Shown: piece after piece, positions 16,005 through 22,221 of the stretch
Layout of the letters: each line of letters begins with the position of its first letter
How positions within the stretch are numbered: the first letter of the stretch is position 1
Source of the DNA: an uncultured Bulleidia sp.
Lineage (GTDB): Bacteria; Bacillota_I; Bacilli_A; Erysipelotrichales; Erysipelotrichaceae
Direction: 5' to 3'
Length of the DNA stretch: 28,116 nucleotides
Assembly: GCA_934754415.1 (NCBI GenBank)
Contig: CAKVIS010000023.1
Coordinates: forward strand, 1 to 28,116
Translations under genes and position numbers: made by a program
The notes under the pieces: model-generated
Told to the model about the DNA's origin: nothing
Databases searched by the model: none
Seen by the model: only the letters and a program-made list of their open reading frames with translations

Positions 16005-17162
16005 ATGACAAAAGTAGATGTAGTTTCCGGATTCTTAGGTGCTGGTAAAACCACACTGATCCAGAAATTGATTAAAGATGTCTTTGCAGGACAAAAAGTA
16101 GTATTAGTGGAAAATGAATTTGGAGAAATCGGTATCGATGGTGGCTTCTTAAAAGAAGCAGGCATCGTTATCAATGAAGTAAATGGCGGTTGTATCTGCT
16201 GTACTTTACAGGGAGACTTTAAAGAAGCTCTTGAAAAAGTACTGGAACAGTACCATTCTGACCGTATTCTTATTGAACCATCTGGTGTTGGAAAACTCAG
16301 CGATATCCTGCATATTGTAAAAGAAGTCGAAGGACTGGAAATCAACAGTTACAGTACAGTAGTAGACGCTAAACGTTGCAAGATTTATCACAAAAACTTC
16401 AAGGAATTCTTTGATGATCAGATTGTTACTGCCAACTGTGTCATTCTTTCCAGAACACAGATGGTAGATGAAACTGTATTACAGCAGGATACAGATATTA
16501 TTCATGAATTAAATAAAGATGCCCGTATCATCACAACACCATGGGATGATTTAAATGGAACAACTATCTTTGAAGCTATGGAAGGCTCTACAAATGGCTT
16601 CCCAGAAGATCTTGAAGAAGAACACGACCACGATGAAGAATGTTGTTGTCACCACGATCATGACGATGATGAACATCATTGCCACCATGACCATGATGAA
16701 GAGTGTTGTTGTCACCACGATCATGACGATGATGAACACCATTGCCACCATGACCATGATGAAAAACATAAGCGCGATGCTGAAAGAAGAGCCGCTGCCA
16801 ATGCAGGATTATCTGAAGGCAATCGTATCCATTTAGGTGAAGAAGAACATGAAGGTCACCACCATCATCACCATCACCACCACGGAGAGCACGATGCTGA
16901 TGAAGTGTTTGATTCCATCGGTATTGAAACCATCAATAAATATACAAAAGAAGAAATCGAACATGCTTTATCCCAATTAGGCGATAACATCGTTCGTGCT
17001 AAAGGTATTGTTCCATCTGCTGATGGTTCCTGGCTGTTCTTTGACTATGTACCAGGTGACACAGATATCCGTACAGGTTCCCCTGCGTATACAGGTTTAA
17101 TTACCGTCATTGGTGAAAAAGTAGATGTTGAACAGATGAAAGATCTGTTTGGAGTGAAGTAA
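16005..17162 (+). CDS. CobW/COG0523-family metal-chaperone GTPase with His/Cys-rich insert
   Basis: A 385-residue G3E GTPase. Walker A is GFLGAGKTT (9-17) and the metal-binding CxCC motif is Cys63-Ile-Cys65-Cys66 in NGGCICC. LIEPSGVG is the Walker B/G3 region, and the G4 position reads SRTQ in place of NKxD. Residues about 206-295 form a metal-binding insert: two copies of a 21-residue Asp/Glu/His/Cys repeat, then a run of nine His. The CobW C-terminal domain follows (VFDSIGIET to YTGLITVIG). Family members insert or allocate Zn, Co or Ni. I start at 16005 because AGGAG is spaced correctly for it and the protein begins MTKVDVVSGFLGAG; the frame extends upstream to an ATG at 15978 without a ribosome binding site. 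It overlaps the next gene by one base (TAATG). Confidence 0.92.
   Translation: MTKVDVVSGFLGAGKTTLIQKLIKDVFAGQKVVLVENEFGEIGIDGGFLKEAGIVINEVNGGCICCTLQGDFKEALEKVLEQYHSDRILIEPSGVGKLSDILHIVKEVEGLEINSYSTVVDAKRCKIYHKNFKEFFDDQIVTANCVILSRTQMVDETVLQQDTDIIHELNKDARIITTPWDDLNGTTIFEAMEGSTNGFPEDLEEEHDHDEECCCHHDHDDDEHHCHHDHDEECCCHHDHDDDEHHCHHDHDEKHKRDAERRAAANAGLSEGNRIHLGEEEHEGHHHHHHHHHGEHDADEVFDSIGIETINKYTKEEIEHALSQLGDNIVRAKGIVPSADGSWLFFDYVPGDTDIRTGSPAYTGLITVIGEKVDVEQMKDLFGVK
16632..16757 (+). repeat. Two tandem 63-bp units encoding a His/Cys/Asp repeat
   Basis: Copies at 16632-16694 and 16695-16757 are nearly identical in DNA, differing at only a few third positions. They encode DEECCCHHDHDDDEHHCHHDH twice (residues 210-230 and 231-251). 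Each copy holds four Cys and seven His. Near-identity suggests a recent in-frame duplication. A third, degraded unit may begin at 16758 (DEKH). Confidence 0.9.
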
Positions 17163-18103
17163 TGGCTAGTCCTGTCTATCTGTTTACCGGATTTCTTGAT
17201 TCCGGTAAATCCACCCTCATTAAAGATACCCTTTCTGATCCAGGCTTTATGGATGGTACAGATAAAACACTTCTTCTGTGTTTTGAACAGGGGGAAGCAG
17301 AATATGATGAAGATTTCTGTAAAGAACACCGTCTGTTTGTAGAATACTTTGATTCTGCTGATGAATTGACGGATCAGAAATTACAGGATCTGAATACTAT
17401 CTATGGACCTTCCCAGGTATTTATTGAATGGAATGGCACAGTAGCTTTACCCGAAAAAATACTTCGTGGATTACCGGATGTATGGCCTCTTGTACAGATT
17501 TTAAGCACAGTTGATGCGACTACATTTGAAATGTACATGAATGCCATGCGATCCATGTTATTTGAGCAGTTGAGATATTCCGATACCATCATCGTCAACA
17601 GATGCACTGAAGATACTGATGCACGTATGTTAAGAGGCAATATCAAAGCAATTAACCGCAGTGCTCAGATTTTCTATGAAGGTAAGTTTGGAGAACAGGT
17701 AAATCTGAAACAGGGATTACTTCCATTTGATATCAATGCACCTCTTATTGATATTTCTGATGATGACTATGGTTTATGGTACATGGACTGTACAGAAAAC
17801 CCTATGAAGTATGCAGGCAAAAAAGTAACCATCAGAGGTTACTATGCAGAAAATATTCCGGGTTATAAACAGACTTTCATTTTAGGAAGAAGAGCCATGG
17901 TATGTTGTGCCGAAGATACTTCTCTATGCGGTCTGACAGTAACCGGTGTTAAAATCTGGGAAATGAAGATTGGTGACTGGATTGAAGTTACCGGCACATT
18001 AAAACCTGTAGATTTAGAAAATGGTGCAAAGACTGTCGTGTTATATGCAGAAAAAGTATCCCGTTATGATAAACCTGCTCAGGAATATGTAACATTCAGC
18101 TGA
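17162..18103 (+). CDS. CobW-like GTPase fused to a DUF1980/TIGR03943-like domain
   Basis: A 313-residue protein. Residues 1-195 resemble a divergent CobW GTPase: Walker A GFLDSGKST (10-18), VFIEWNGTVALPEKIL where CobW has the IEPSG motif, and IIVNRCT as a possible G4. The CxCC motif is absent; the equivalent stretch reads LLCFEQGEAEYDED. From about 200 to the end the sequence matches what I recall of the DUF1980/YcgQ (TIGR03943) family: WYMDCTENPMKYAGKKVTI, then AMVCCAEDTSLCGLTVTG, then GDWIEVTGTL. In B. subtilis the YcgQ protein partners a YcgR permease in the zinc-starvation regulon; no such permease is in this window. Its ATG overlaps the stop of the first CobW gene, so the two are translationally coupled and probably work together in metal allocation. 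The fusion reading is inference from motifs. Confidence 0.8.
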   Translation: MASPVYLFTGFLDSGKSTLIKDTLSDPGFMDGTDKTLLLCFEQGEAEYDEDFCKEHRLFVEYFDSADELTDQKLQDLNTIYGPSQVFIEWNGTVALPEKILRGLPDVWPLVQILSTVDATTFEMYMNAMRSMLFEQLRYSDTIIVNRCTEDTDARMLRGNIKAINRSAQIFYEGKFGEQVNLKQGLLPFDINAPLIDISDDDYGLWYMDCTENPMKYAGKKVTIRGYYAENIPGYKQTFILGRRAMVCCAEDTSLCGLTVTGVKIWEMKIGDWIEVTGTLKPVDLENGAKTVVLYAEKVSRYDKPAQEYVTFS

Positions 18104-18128
18104 AGCTTCCTTTATGGGAGCTTTTTTT
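18103..18128 (+). terminator. Terminator of the CobW operon
   Basis: Stem 18103-18110 with 18116-18123 (8 bp with one wobble), loop TTTAT, then a T run to 18128. It begins at the stop codon of the second CobW gene. Confidence 0.85.
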
Positions 18129-18135
18129 GTACCAC

Positions 18136-18164
18136 AAAAAAAGCCATATCTTTACGATATAGCT
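18136..18164 (-). terminator. Terminator of the mntP-tetR transcript
   Basis: On the minus strand AGCTATATC (18156-18164) pairs with GATATGGCT (18142-18150, one G-U), followed by seven T (18136-18142). It starts at the tetR stop codon. It lies back to back with the plus-strand terminator, insulating two convergent operons. Confidence 0.85.
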
Positions 18165-18721
18165 CAGGATTTCTTTTCATAGTCAATAATGGAATGAGAC
18201 ATCAGATCCAATGCTTTCTTCCTTGTTTCAAGGATAGAGGGATTGGTTTTATCAAACACAAACTGTTTTGTGATGAATGCCAGAGTCTGTCCATAATACT
18301 TTGATAATAACTCATTACTGTATTGTGGAAGAATATCCGGATCTCTTTTTTCATTCAGAAAAGTGAGAACAGATTCCGCATAACAGTTATTGATGATTTC
18401 TTCAAAACCGTTCTGTCCTACAACATTGTATGCTACTTTGTAGAATTCCTTATTCTTTTCTATATTTGCCAGGGCAATCAGAATAAACTTGGAATAGTCT
18501 TGTTTCACATCTTCATGCGTATCTGATAAAGAAAGATCCATATGTACAATCCAGTTCAGACAATCATATTTATCTTCGAAATAGTTATAGAATGTTGCAC
18601 GGATTACCCCTGTTTCATCACATATCTGTTTAATAGTAATCTTTTCAAATACTTTTCTCTGCATCAGATATCTAAGATTCTCAGCAAGAGAATTCTTCAT
18701 AATATTCTTTCTATATTCCAT
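18164..18721 (-). CDS. TetR/AcrR-family transcriptional regulator
   Basis: A 185-residue regulator. The N-terminal helix-turn-helix is at about 29-51 (TIKQICDETGVIRATFYNYF followed by EDK), which is typical of TetR. The C-terminal 120 residues are a helical ligand/dimer domain resembling the TetR_C type found in DhaS-like proteins. A downstream Met8 is an alternative start; I keep Met1, with GAGTGA as a modest ribosome binding site. It begins 7 nt after the mntP stop, so both genes share one transcript, and mntP is the obvious candidate target. The ligand is unknown. Confidence 0.88.
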   Translation of the reverse strand: MEYRKNIMKNSLAENLRYLMQRKVFEKITIKQICDETGVIRATFYNYFEDKYDCLNWIVHMDLSLSDTHEDVKQDYSKFILIALANIEKNKEFYKVAYNVVGQNGFEEIINNCYAESVLTFLNEKRDPDILPQYSNELLSKYYGQTLAFITKQFVFDKTNPSILETRKKALDLMSHSIIDYEKKS

Positions 18722-18728
18722 ATTTCAC

Positions 18729-19289
18729 TCATACCAATAAAAACTTTGCGACCAGCCACATACTGAAGATAACCATTAATGCGCCACCCGCAAAAGACAC
18801 CTGTCTCTGGTAGCTGGCCCCTAAATTATACCCCACCGTTAAGGCAAGTAAAACTATGCTGAATGCAATAATCGCTACAGCAAGTATGGAAAAAGTAAGT
18901 GGTGCACAAAGAAAACCGATACTTGTACCTACGGCAAGTGTATCAATATTTGTAAAGACAGCCACCTTCACCAGTTTTCTTAAATCAAAATCTTTATCCA
19001 GCTTTTCTTCATAGTGAATCTGTTTAAATCCTTTTGTCATCAGGATGATTCCCAGACAGAAAATAATCAGCACTGAAGCTAATAATTCCAGTCTGTCATT
19101 CATCGCATCCTGCAATAAGACCGCAACACCATATCCTATTGCCACAGACAGACAACTGATTAATGTATACACCCCTGCATATGTTAATCTCTTTTTCCAT
19201 GTTAATTGCTTTACAGTTGCTCCTATCTGCATCATGTACACAAATCCGTCTAAAGAAAGCCCTAATAATATAGCAATCGTTACTGTCAT
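18729..19289 (-). CDS. mntP: MntP-like manganese efflux pump
   Basis: A 186-residue integral membrane protein with about six membrane segments. It has the internal two-fold repeat of MntP (formerly YebN): SLDGFVYM near the start and TNIDTLAVGTSIGFL in the second half, each carrying the conserved membrane Asp, plus the terminal GYNLGASYQRQVSFAGGALM segment. MntP exports Mn2+; the length is normal for the family (about 188). Start chosen at 19287-19289, with AGGAGG 6 nt upstream. The first Asp motif is SLDGF where typical MntP has SLDAF. I looked for a yybP-ykoY manganese riboswitch in the short upstream region and found none. Co-transcribed with tetR. Confidence 0.8.
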   Translation of the reverse strand: MTVTIAILLGLSLDGFVYMMQIGATVKQLTWKKRLTYAGVYTLISCLSVAIGYGVAVLLQDAMNDRLELLASVLIIFCLGIILMTKGFKQIHYEEKLDKDFDLRKLVKVAVFTNIDTLAVGTSIGFLCAPLTFSILAVAIIAFSIVLLALTVGYNLGASYQRQVSFAGGALMVIFSMWLVAKFLLV

Positions 19290-19307
19290 AATCCCTCCTA
19301 TGCATTA

Positions 19308-19324
19308 GTATTCTATCTTAATAC
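19308..19324. promoter_or_regulatory. Possible operator upstream of mntP
   Basis: GTATTCTATCTTAATAC carries 5-bp inverted half-sites (GTATT/AATAC) 7 nt apart. It overlaps a TAGAAT -10-like box on the minus strand, 19 nt before the mntP ATG. It could be the TetR site, but the half-sites are short. Confidence 0.3.
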
Positions 19325-19359
19325 GAAATGGAAAGGGATAGACAAAACTTCATAAGTGT

Positions 19360-19385
19360 AAAAAGAAAAGGAACTCAAGGTTCCT
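19360..19385 (-). terminator. Terminator downstream of the pentapeptide-repeat gene
   Basis: On the minus strand AGGAAC (19380-19385) pairs with GTTCCT (19369-19374) around a 5-nt loop, followed by a T-rich run (19360-19368). It lies about 100 nt after the stop at 19483. The stretch 19386-19482 holds two TTCGTGAA direct repeats but no gene. Confidence 0.7.
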
Positions 19386-19482
19386 GTTCTTCGAGGGAGG
19401 GAAGATATTCATAAGTTTCTTTTTGAATACACCCATATTCTACTCATGGTTCGTGAAAGGAATATGCGAGTTTCGTGAAAAT

Positions 19483-20124
19483 TCAGTGAAATTCATCTTT
19501 TACAATAATCCCCAGTAATTGTGCACATGCCGCAGCCTGTTCCATAGTCATAATTGACCCTTTCAAATTAGACATTTCTACAGCTATACCATCGATCTGA
19601 GATGTTCTGAAATCCACGCCTTTTAGCGAGGTCTGTAAAAATTCAGTCCCGTTCAAAACAGTATCTTCAAACTGTAACCCGGATTGTTTACACATGGACA
19701 TGGACCCTTCCAGCATTCTGCACTCCTGATATCTGACATACTGTATTTTAGAAGAATTGAAATTTGTATAATCCAGCTGACACCCTTGAAATACCACATC
19801 CTGTAATGTGCCAGAGGAAAAATCACAGCCTGTCATTCTGCAGTTTTTAAATACAACTCTTCTTAGAACCACTTCGTCAAAATACCCGTTGGAGAAATCA
19901 CAATGGTCAAACACACAATCCACAAACCCTGTATTTCTGTTTTTTGCATTGGAAAAATCTACTTTGTTAAAAACACAGCTATAGAACTCTTTTCCTCTGA
20001 CAGTTTCCGTTTTCTGAAGATTTTCAAATCTTTTACCTTCAGTTCTGTACCCCAGAGCATCAAAGGTACTTTCTTCCAGCACTTCATGAATTTCTGGAGA
20101 ATCTATTTTCTTTTTTTGTTTCAT
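19483..20124 (-). CDS. Qnr/McbG-like pentapeptide-repeat protein
   Basis: A 213-residue protein whose residues about 45-175 are pentapeptide repeats with Phe/Leu/Met at the central position (CVFNKVDFSNA, CVFDHCDFSNG, VVFKNCRMTGCDFSSG, TEFLQTSLKGVDF). These repeats form a right-handed quadrilateral beta helix. The length and the C-terminal segment (IAVEMSNLKGSIM then QAAACAQLLGIIVK) resemble chromosomal Qnr-like proteins, which bind DNA gyrase or topoisomerase IV and can protect them from quinolones or toxins. Whether this one does so cannot be read from sequence. No Shine-Dalgarno precedes the ATG. The gene begins 14 nt after the T-run of a terminator that closes the upstream 55-residue gene, so its expression may depend on readthrough or on a weak promoter overlapping that terminator. 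Confidence 0.85.
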   Translation of the reverse strand: MKQKKKIDSPEIHEVLEESTFDALGYRTEGKRFENLQKTETVRGKEFYSCVFNKVDFSNAKNRNTGFVDCVFDHCDFSNGYFDEVVLRRVVFKNCRMTGCDFSSGTLQDVVFQGCQLDYTNFNSSKIQYVRYQECRMLEGSMSMCKQSGLQFEDTVLNGTEFLQTSLKGVDFRTSQIDGIAVEMSNLKGSIMTMEQAAACAQLLGIIVKDEFH

Positions 20125-20138
20125 AGTTATTCGTATTC

Positions 20139-20163
20139 AAAAAAAGAATCTTTATTAAGATCC
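20139..20163 (-). terminator. Terminator (possible attenuator) between the small membrane gene and the pentapeptide gene
   Basis: On the minus strand GGATCTT (20157-20163) pairs with AAGATTC (20146-20152, one G-U) around a 4-nt loop, followed by seven T (20139-20145). It starts right after the TAA of the 55-residue gene and ends 14 nt before the next ATG. Confidence 0.75.
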
Positions 20164-20331
20164 TTATTTCTTCTCCTTTTTATCAAAATCTTCTGCTCTC
20201 ATCTGCATAACTTCAAAACTGCAGAAAGCACATACCAGTACCACCAGTACCTTTGTGATGATTCCAAGATTTGTTAATAATGTAATGATACAAGCCAGAG
20301 CCAAAGCTACCAGTAATAAATATTTCTTCAT
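20164..20331 (-). CDS. Small two-helix membrane protein, unknown function
   Basis: A 55-residue protein starting MKKYLLLVALALA. It has two hydrophobic segments (about 4-20 and 25-46) with a short polar turn, then a charged C-terminus (RAEDFDKKEKK) likely facing the cytoplasm. The start is fixed by GGAGG 6 nt upstream of the ATG at 20329-20331; an in-frame ATG further upstream (20353-20355) lies inside the leader. It has its own promoter and its own terminator. Function unknown; it is the upstream gene to the pentapeptide protein. Confidence 0.7.
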   Translation of the reverse strand: MKKYLLLVALALACIITLLTNLGIITKVLVVLVCAFCSFEVMQMRAEDFDKKEKK

Positions 20332-20355
20332 GAGAATCCTCCGTTGATAGCACAA

Positions 20356-20384
20356 ATATTAGCACAATCACCATAAATACACAA
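20356..20384 (-). promoter_or_regulatory. Promoter of the small membrane-protein gene
   Basis: Minus strand TTGTGT (20379-20384), 17-bp spacer, then TGC-TAATAT (-10 at 20356-20361, extended). The GGAGG and ATG follow within 30 nt. Confidence 0.6.
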
Positions 20385-20404
20385 TGCACCACTAACTGAA
20401 CAGT

Positions 20405-20446
20405 AAAAAAGCAGATACACTGTCACAGTTATATCTGCCTTATTTT
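20405..20446 (-). terminator. Strong terminator after the flavin-binding protein gene (probably bidirectional)
   Basis: GCAGATA (20411-20417) pairs with TATCTGC (20432-20438), and inside it ACTG pairs with CAGT around TCA. Six A at 20405-20410 give the T-run on the minus strand, and a T-rich stretch follows on the plus strand. It lies 48 nt beyond the stop at 20486. Confidence 0.8.
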
Positions 20447-20485
20447 TCAACACTTATGTGTATTATCAATCACATTCAGAAGTCT

Positions 20486-21079
20486 TTATTTCTTAGGTCT
20501 TCTTTCTGCAATAATATCAGAAATATCAAATGGTGTATCATCCTTCTCTTTACTGTATACATCTGTAAACGGCACATCTTCTATGGTCCTTATTGGAAAT
20601 TCAGATTTTGCTGTAACATTTTTTCTGTCACATGTAATAACACCAATGTACATATTCGGAATGGCAGGTCTTTCTGATAAAGGCTTTACAGGTCTGTTGT
20701 TACACGTATACAAAAGGTTGTATCCTTTTTCCCATAACACAGGATTATCTTCATATGTCAGTAATTGCATATCACCTTTTGCAATCACACTGCGATAATC
20801 ATGATAATGTTTTTTATACTGTCTGTCCGGGAAATCATTAAAAATACTGAACTCTGCACATACATGCGGGTTTTTCTTAAGCAGATTGACTTTCTTGCCG
20901 GCTTTCATTGTATGCATAAACAGCATCAATTTCTCATCATCGATTTCAAATCCGTAATTCACAGGCACAACATAAGGATACCCATCTTCATCTGTCATAC
21001 CCAGATTCATAATATGAATCTGCTGTAACATAGCTTCAATCAATTCTGTTTTTAATATCTCTCTTTCAAAATGAATCAT
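20486..21079 (-). CDS. Pyridoxamine 5'-phosphate oxidase-family flavin-binding protein (NimA-like)
   Basis: A 197-residue split-barrel FMN-binding protein. It has the NimA-type pattern of a first helix, then LGMTDEDGYPYVVPVNYGF (about 26-44), then LMLFMHTMKAGKKVNLLKKNPHVCAEF, and a second-barrel block YRSVIAKGDMQLL. Related proteins reduce nitroimidazoles or act as general flavin reductases; the true substrate here is unknown. I start at the ATG 21077-21079, because a TATAAT box at 21101-21106 would put the transcript start downstream of the next upstream in-frame ATG (21122-21124), and an AGGA lies before it. It is monocistronic, between its own promoter and a strong terminator. Confidence 0.85.
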   Translation of the reverse strand: MIHFEREILKTELIEAMLQQIHIMNLGMTDEDGYPYVVPVNYGFEIDDEKLMLFMHTMKAGKKVNLLKKNPHVCAEFSIFNDFPDRQYKKHYHDYRSVIAKGDMQLLTYEDNPVLWEKGYNLLYTCNNRPVKPLSERPAIPNMYIGVITCDRKNVTAKSEFPIRTIEDVPFTDVYSKEKDDTPFDISDIIAERRPKK

Positions 21080-21100
21080 AGTATTTTTCCTCACATTTTT

Positions 21101-21106
21101 ATTATA
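21101..21106 (-). promoter_or_regulatory. -10 box of the flavin-binding protein gene
   Basis: A perfect TATAAT on the minus strand; the -35 is poor. The start would be near 21094, 15 nt before the chosen ATG. Confidence 0.5.
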
Positions 21107-21161
21107 AGTTATTACTCTTGACATAATATTCCAAAAAATGCAGGATGCACAGAACCCATAA

Positions 21162-21193
21162 TGAAAATGACTATGTTTCCATAGCCATTTTCA
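21162..21193 (-). terminator. Long hairpin without U-tract after ilvE
   Basis: A 14-bp stem (one G-U) closed by a GAAA tetraloop on the minus strand begins one base after the ilvE stop (21195-21197). No T-run follows (next bases TTATGGG), so it may stabilise the 3' end or terminate inefficiently. Confidence 0.5.
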
Positions 21194-21194
21194 C

Positions 21195-22220
21195 TTAACA
21201 GATCTTTCTGATCCATCCTTCTGGTGCTTCAATCTTGCCGGACTGAATACCTGTAATAGTTTCATATAATTTTGATACTACCGGTCCTGCTTTTTCCATA
21301 CCGGAAGGAATCTCAATCACTTCTTCATGATTGACAATTTTACCTACAGGTGAAATAACCGCAGCTGTTCCACATAATGCACATTCTTCAAAGTTTCTGA
21401 TTTCATCATATCTGACAGGTCTTTCATCCACTTTAAGATGTAAATAGTTTTCTGCAATATACACAATGGAACGTCTTGTGATAGAAGGAAGAATGGATTC
21501 ACTCTTTGGCACCACAAGATTGCCTTCTTTATCCACAAAGATGACATTACTTCCACCAGTTTCTTCCACATAAGTTCTTGTGGCAGGATCCAGGTACAGA
21601 TTTTCTGCAAATCCCTGACTGTGTGCAATTACGGAAGAATGTAAACTCATCGCATAGTTTAATCCCGCCTTAACTGCACCTGTACCACGAGGAGCAGCCC
21701 TGTCAAAATCGGATACCTGAATGGCAATTGGTGTAGCTCCGCCTTTATAGTATGGACCTACCGGAGTGGTAAACACTCTGAACTCATACGTATCTGCAGG
21801 TTTTACACCAATAACCACACCTGTGGCAAATTCATAAGGACGAATATATAAAGATGCACCACTTCCATAAGGCGGTACCCAGTCAATATTGGACTTAACT
21901 ACCTCATCAATTGCTTTTAAGAATAACTCTTCAGGTATGGAAGGCATTTCAATACGCTTGGCAGAATCTGCCATTCTCTTTGCATTCATATCAGGTCTGA
22001 AGCAGACTACACTGCCATCTTCCCATGTATATGCTTTCATGCCTTCAAATACCTGCTGACAATACTGCAAAATACCTGCGGATTCATTTAATGTTACATT
22101 TGCCTCATCCACAAGAGCACCTTCATCCCATGCCCCATCTGTATAGTTTGCGACAAATCTTTTATCAGTTTGTCTGTAGGCAAACCCGATGTTTGCCCAG
22201 TCTAAATATTTCTTTGCCAT
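21195..22220 (-). CDS. ilvE: Branched-chain amino acid aminotransferase
   Basis: A 341-residue PLP fold-type IV enzyme that interconverts Leu, Ile and Val with their 2-oxo acids. Diagnostic are the N-terminal QQVFEGMKAY, the PLP lysine at Lys184 in GTGAVKAGLNYAMS, LYLDPATRTYVEETGGSNVIFV and the CALCGTAAVISPVG segment near the end. The start at 22218-22220 lies one base after the cstA stop (TAA-T-ATG), implying translational coupling; an in-frame ATG seven codons earlier overlaps the end of cstA. It is the second gene of the T-box-controlled operon, which agrees with branched-chain specifiers in the leader. Confidence 0.95.
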   Translation of the reverse strand: MAKKYLDWANIGFAYRQTDKRFVANYTDGAWDEGALVDEANVTLNESAGILQYCQQVFEGMKAYTWEDGSVVCFRPDMNAKRMADSAKRIEMPSIPEELFLKAIDEVVKSNIDWVPPYGSGASLYIRPYEFATGVVIGVKPADTYEFRVFTTPVGPYYKGGATPIAIQVSDFDRAAPRGTGAVKAGLNYAMSLHSSVIAHSQGFAENLYLDPATRTYVEETGGSNVIFVDKEGNLVVPKSESILPSITRRSIVYIAENYLHLKVDERPVRYDEIRNFEECALCGTAAVISPVGKIVNHEEVIEIPSGMEKAGPVVSKLYETITGIQSGKIEAPEGWIRKIC

Positions 22221-22221
22221 A

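Noticed and set aside
16632..16757. Tandem 63-bp repeats as a CRISPR-like or mobile repeat
   Set aside because: The units are head to tail without spacers, in frame, and encode a metal-binding protein segment.
19290..19365. Possible yybP-ykoY manganese riboswitch before mntP
   Set aside because: The stretch is only about 75 nt, with a terminator behind it and no matching conserved loops.
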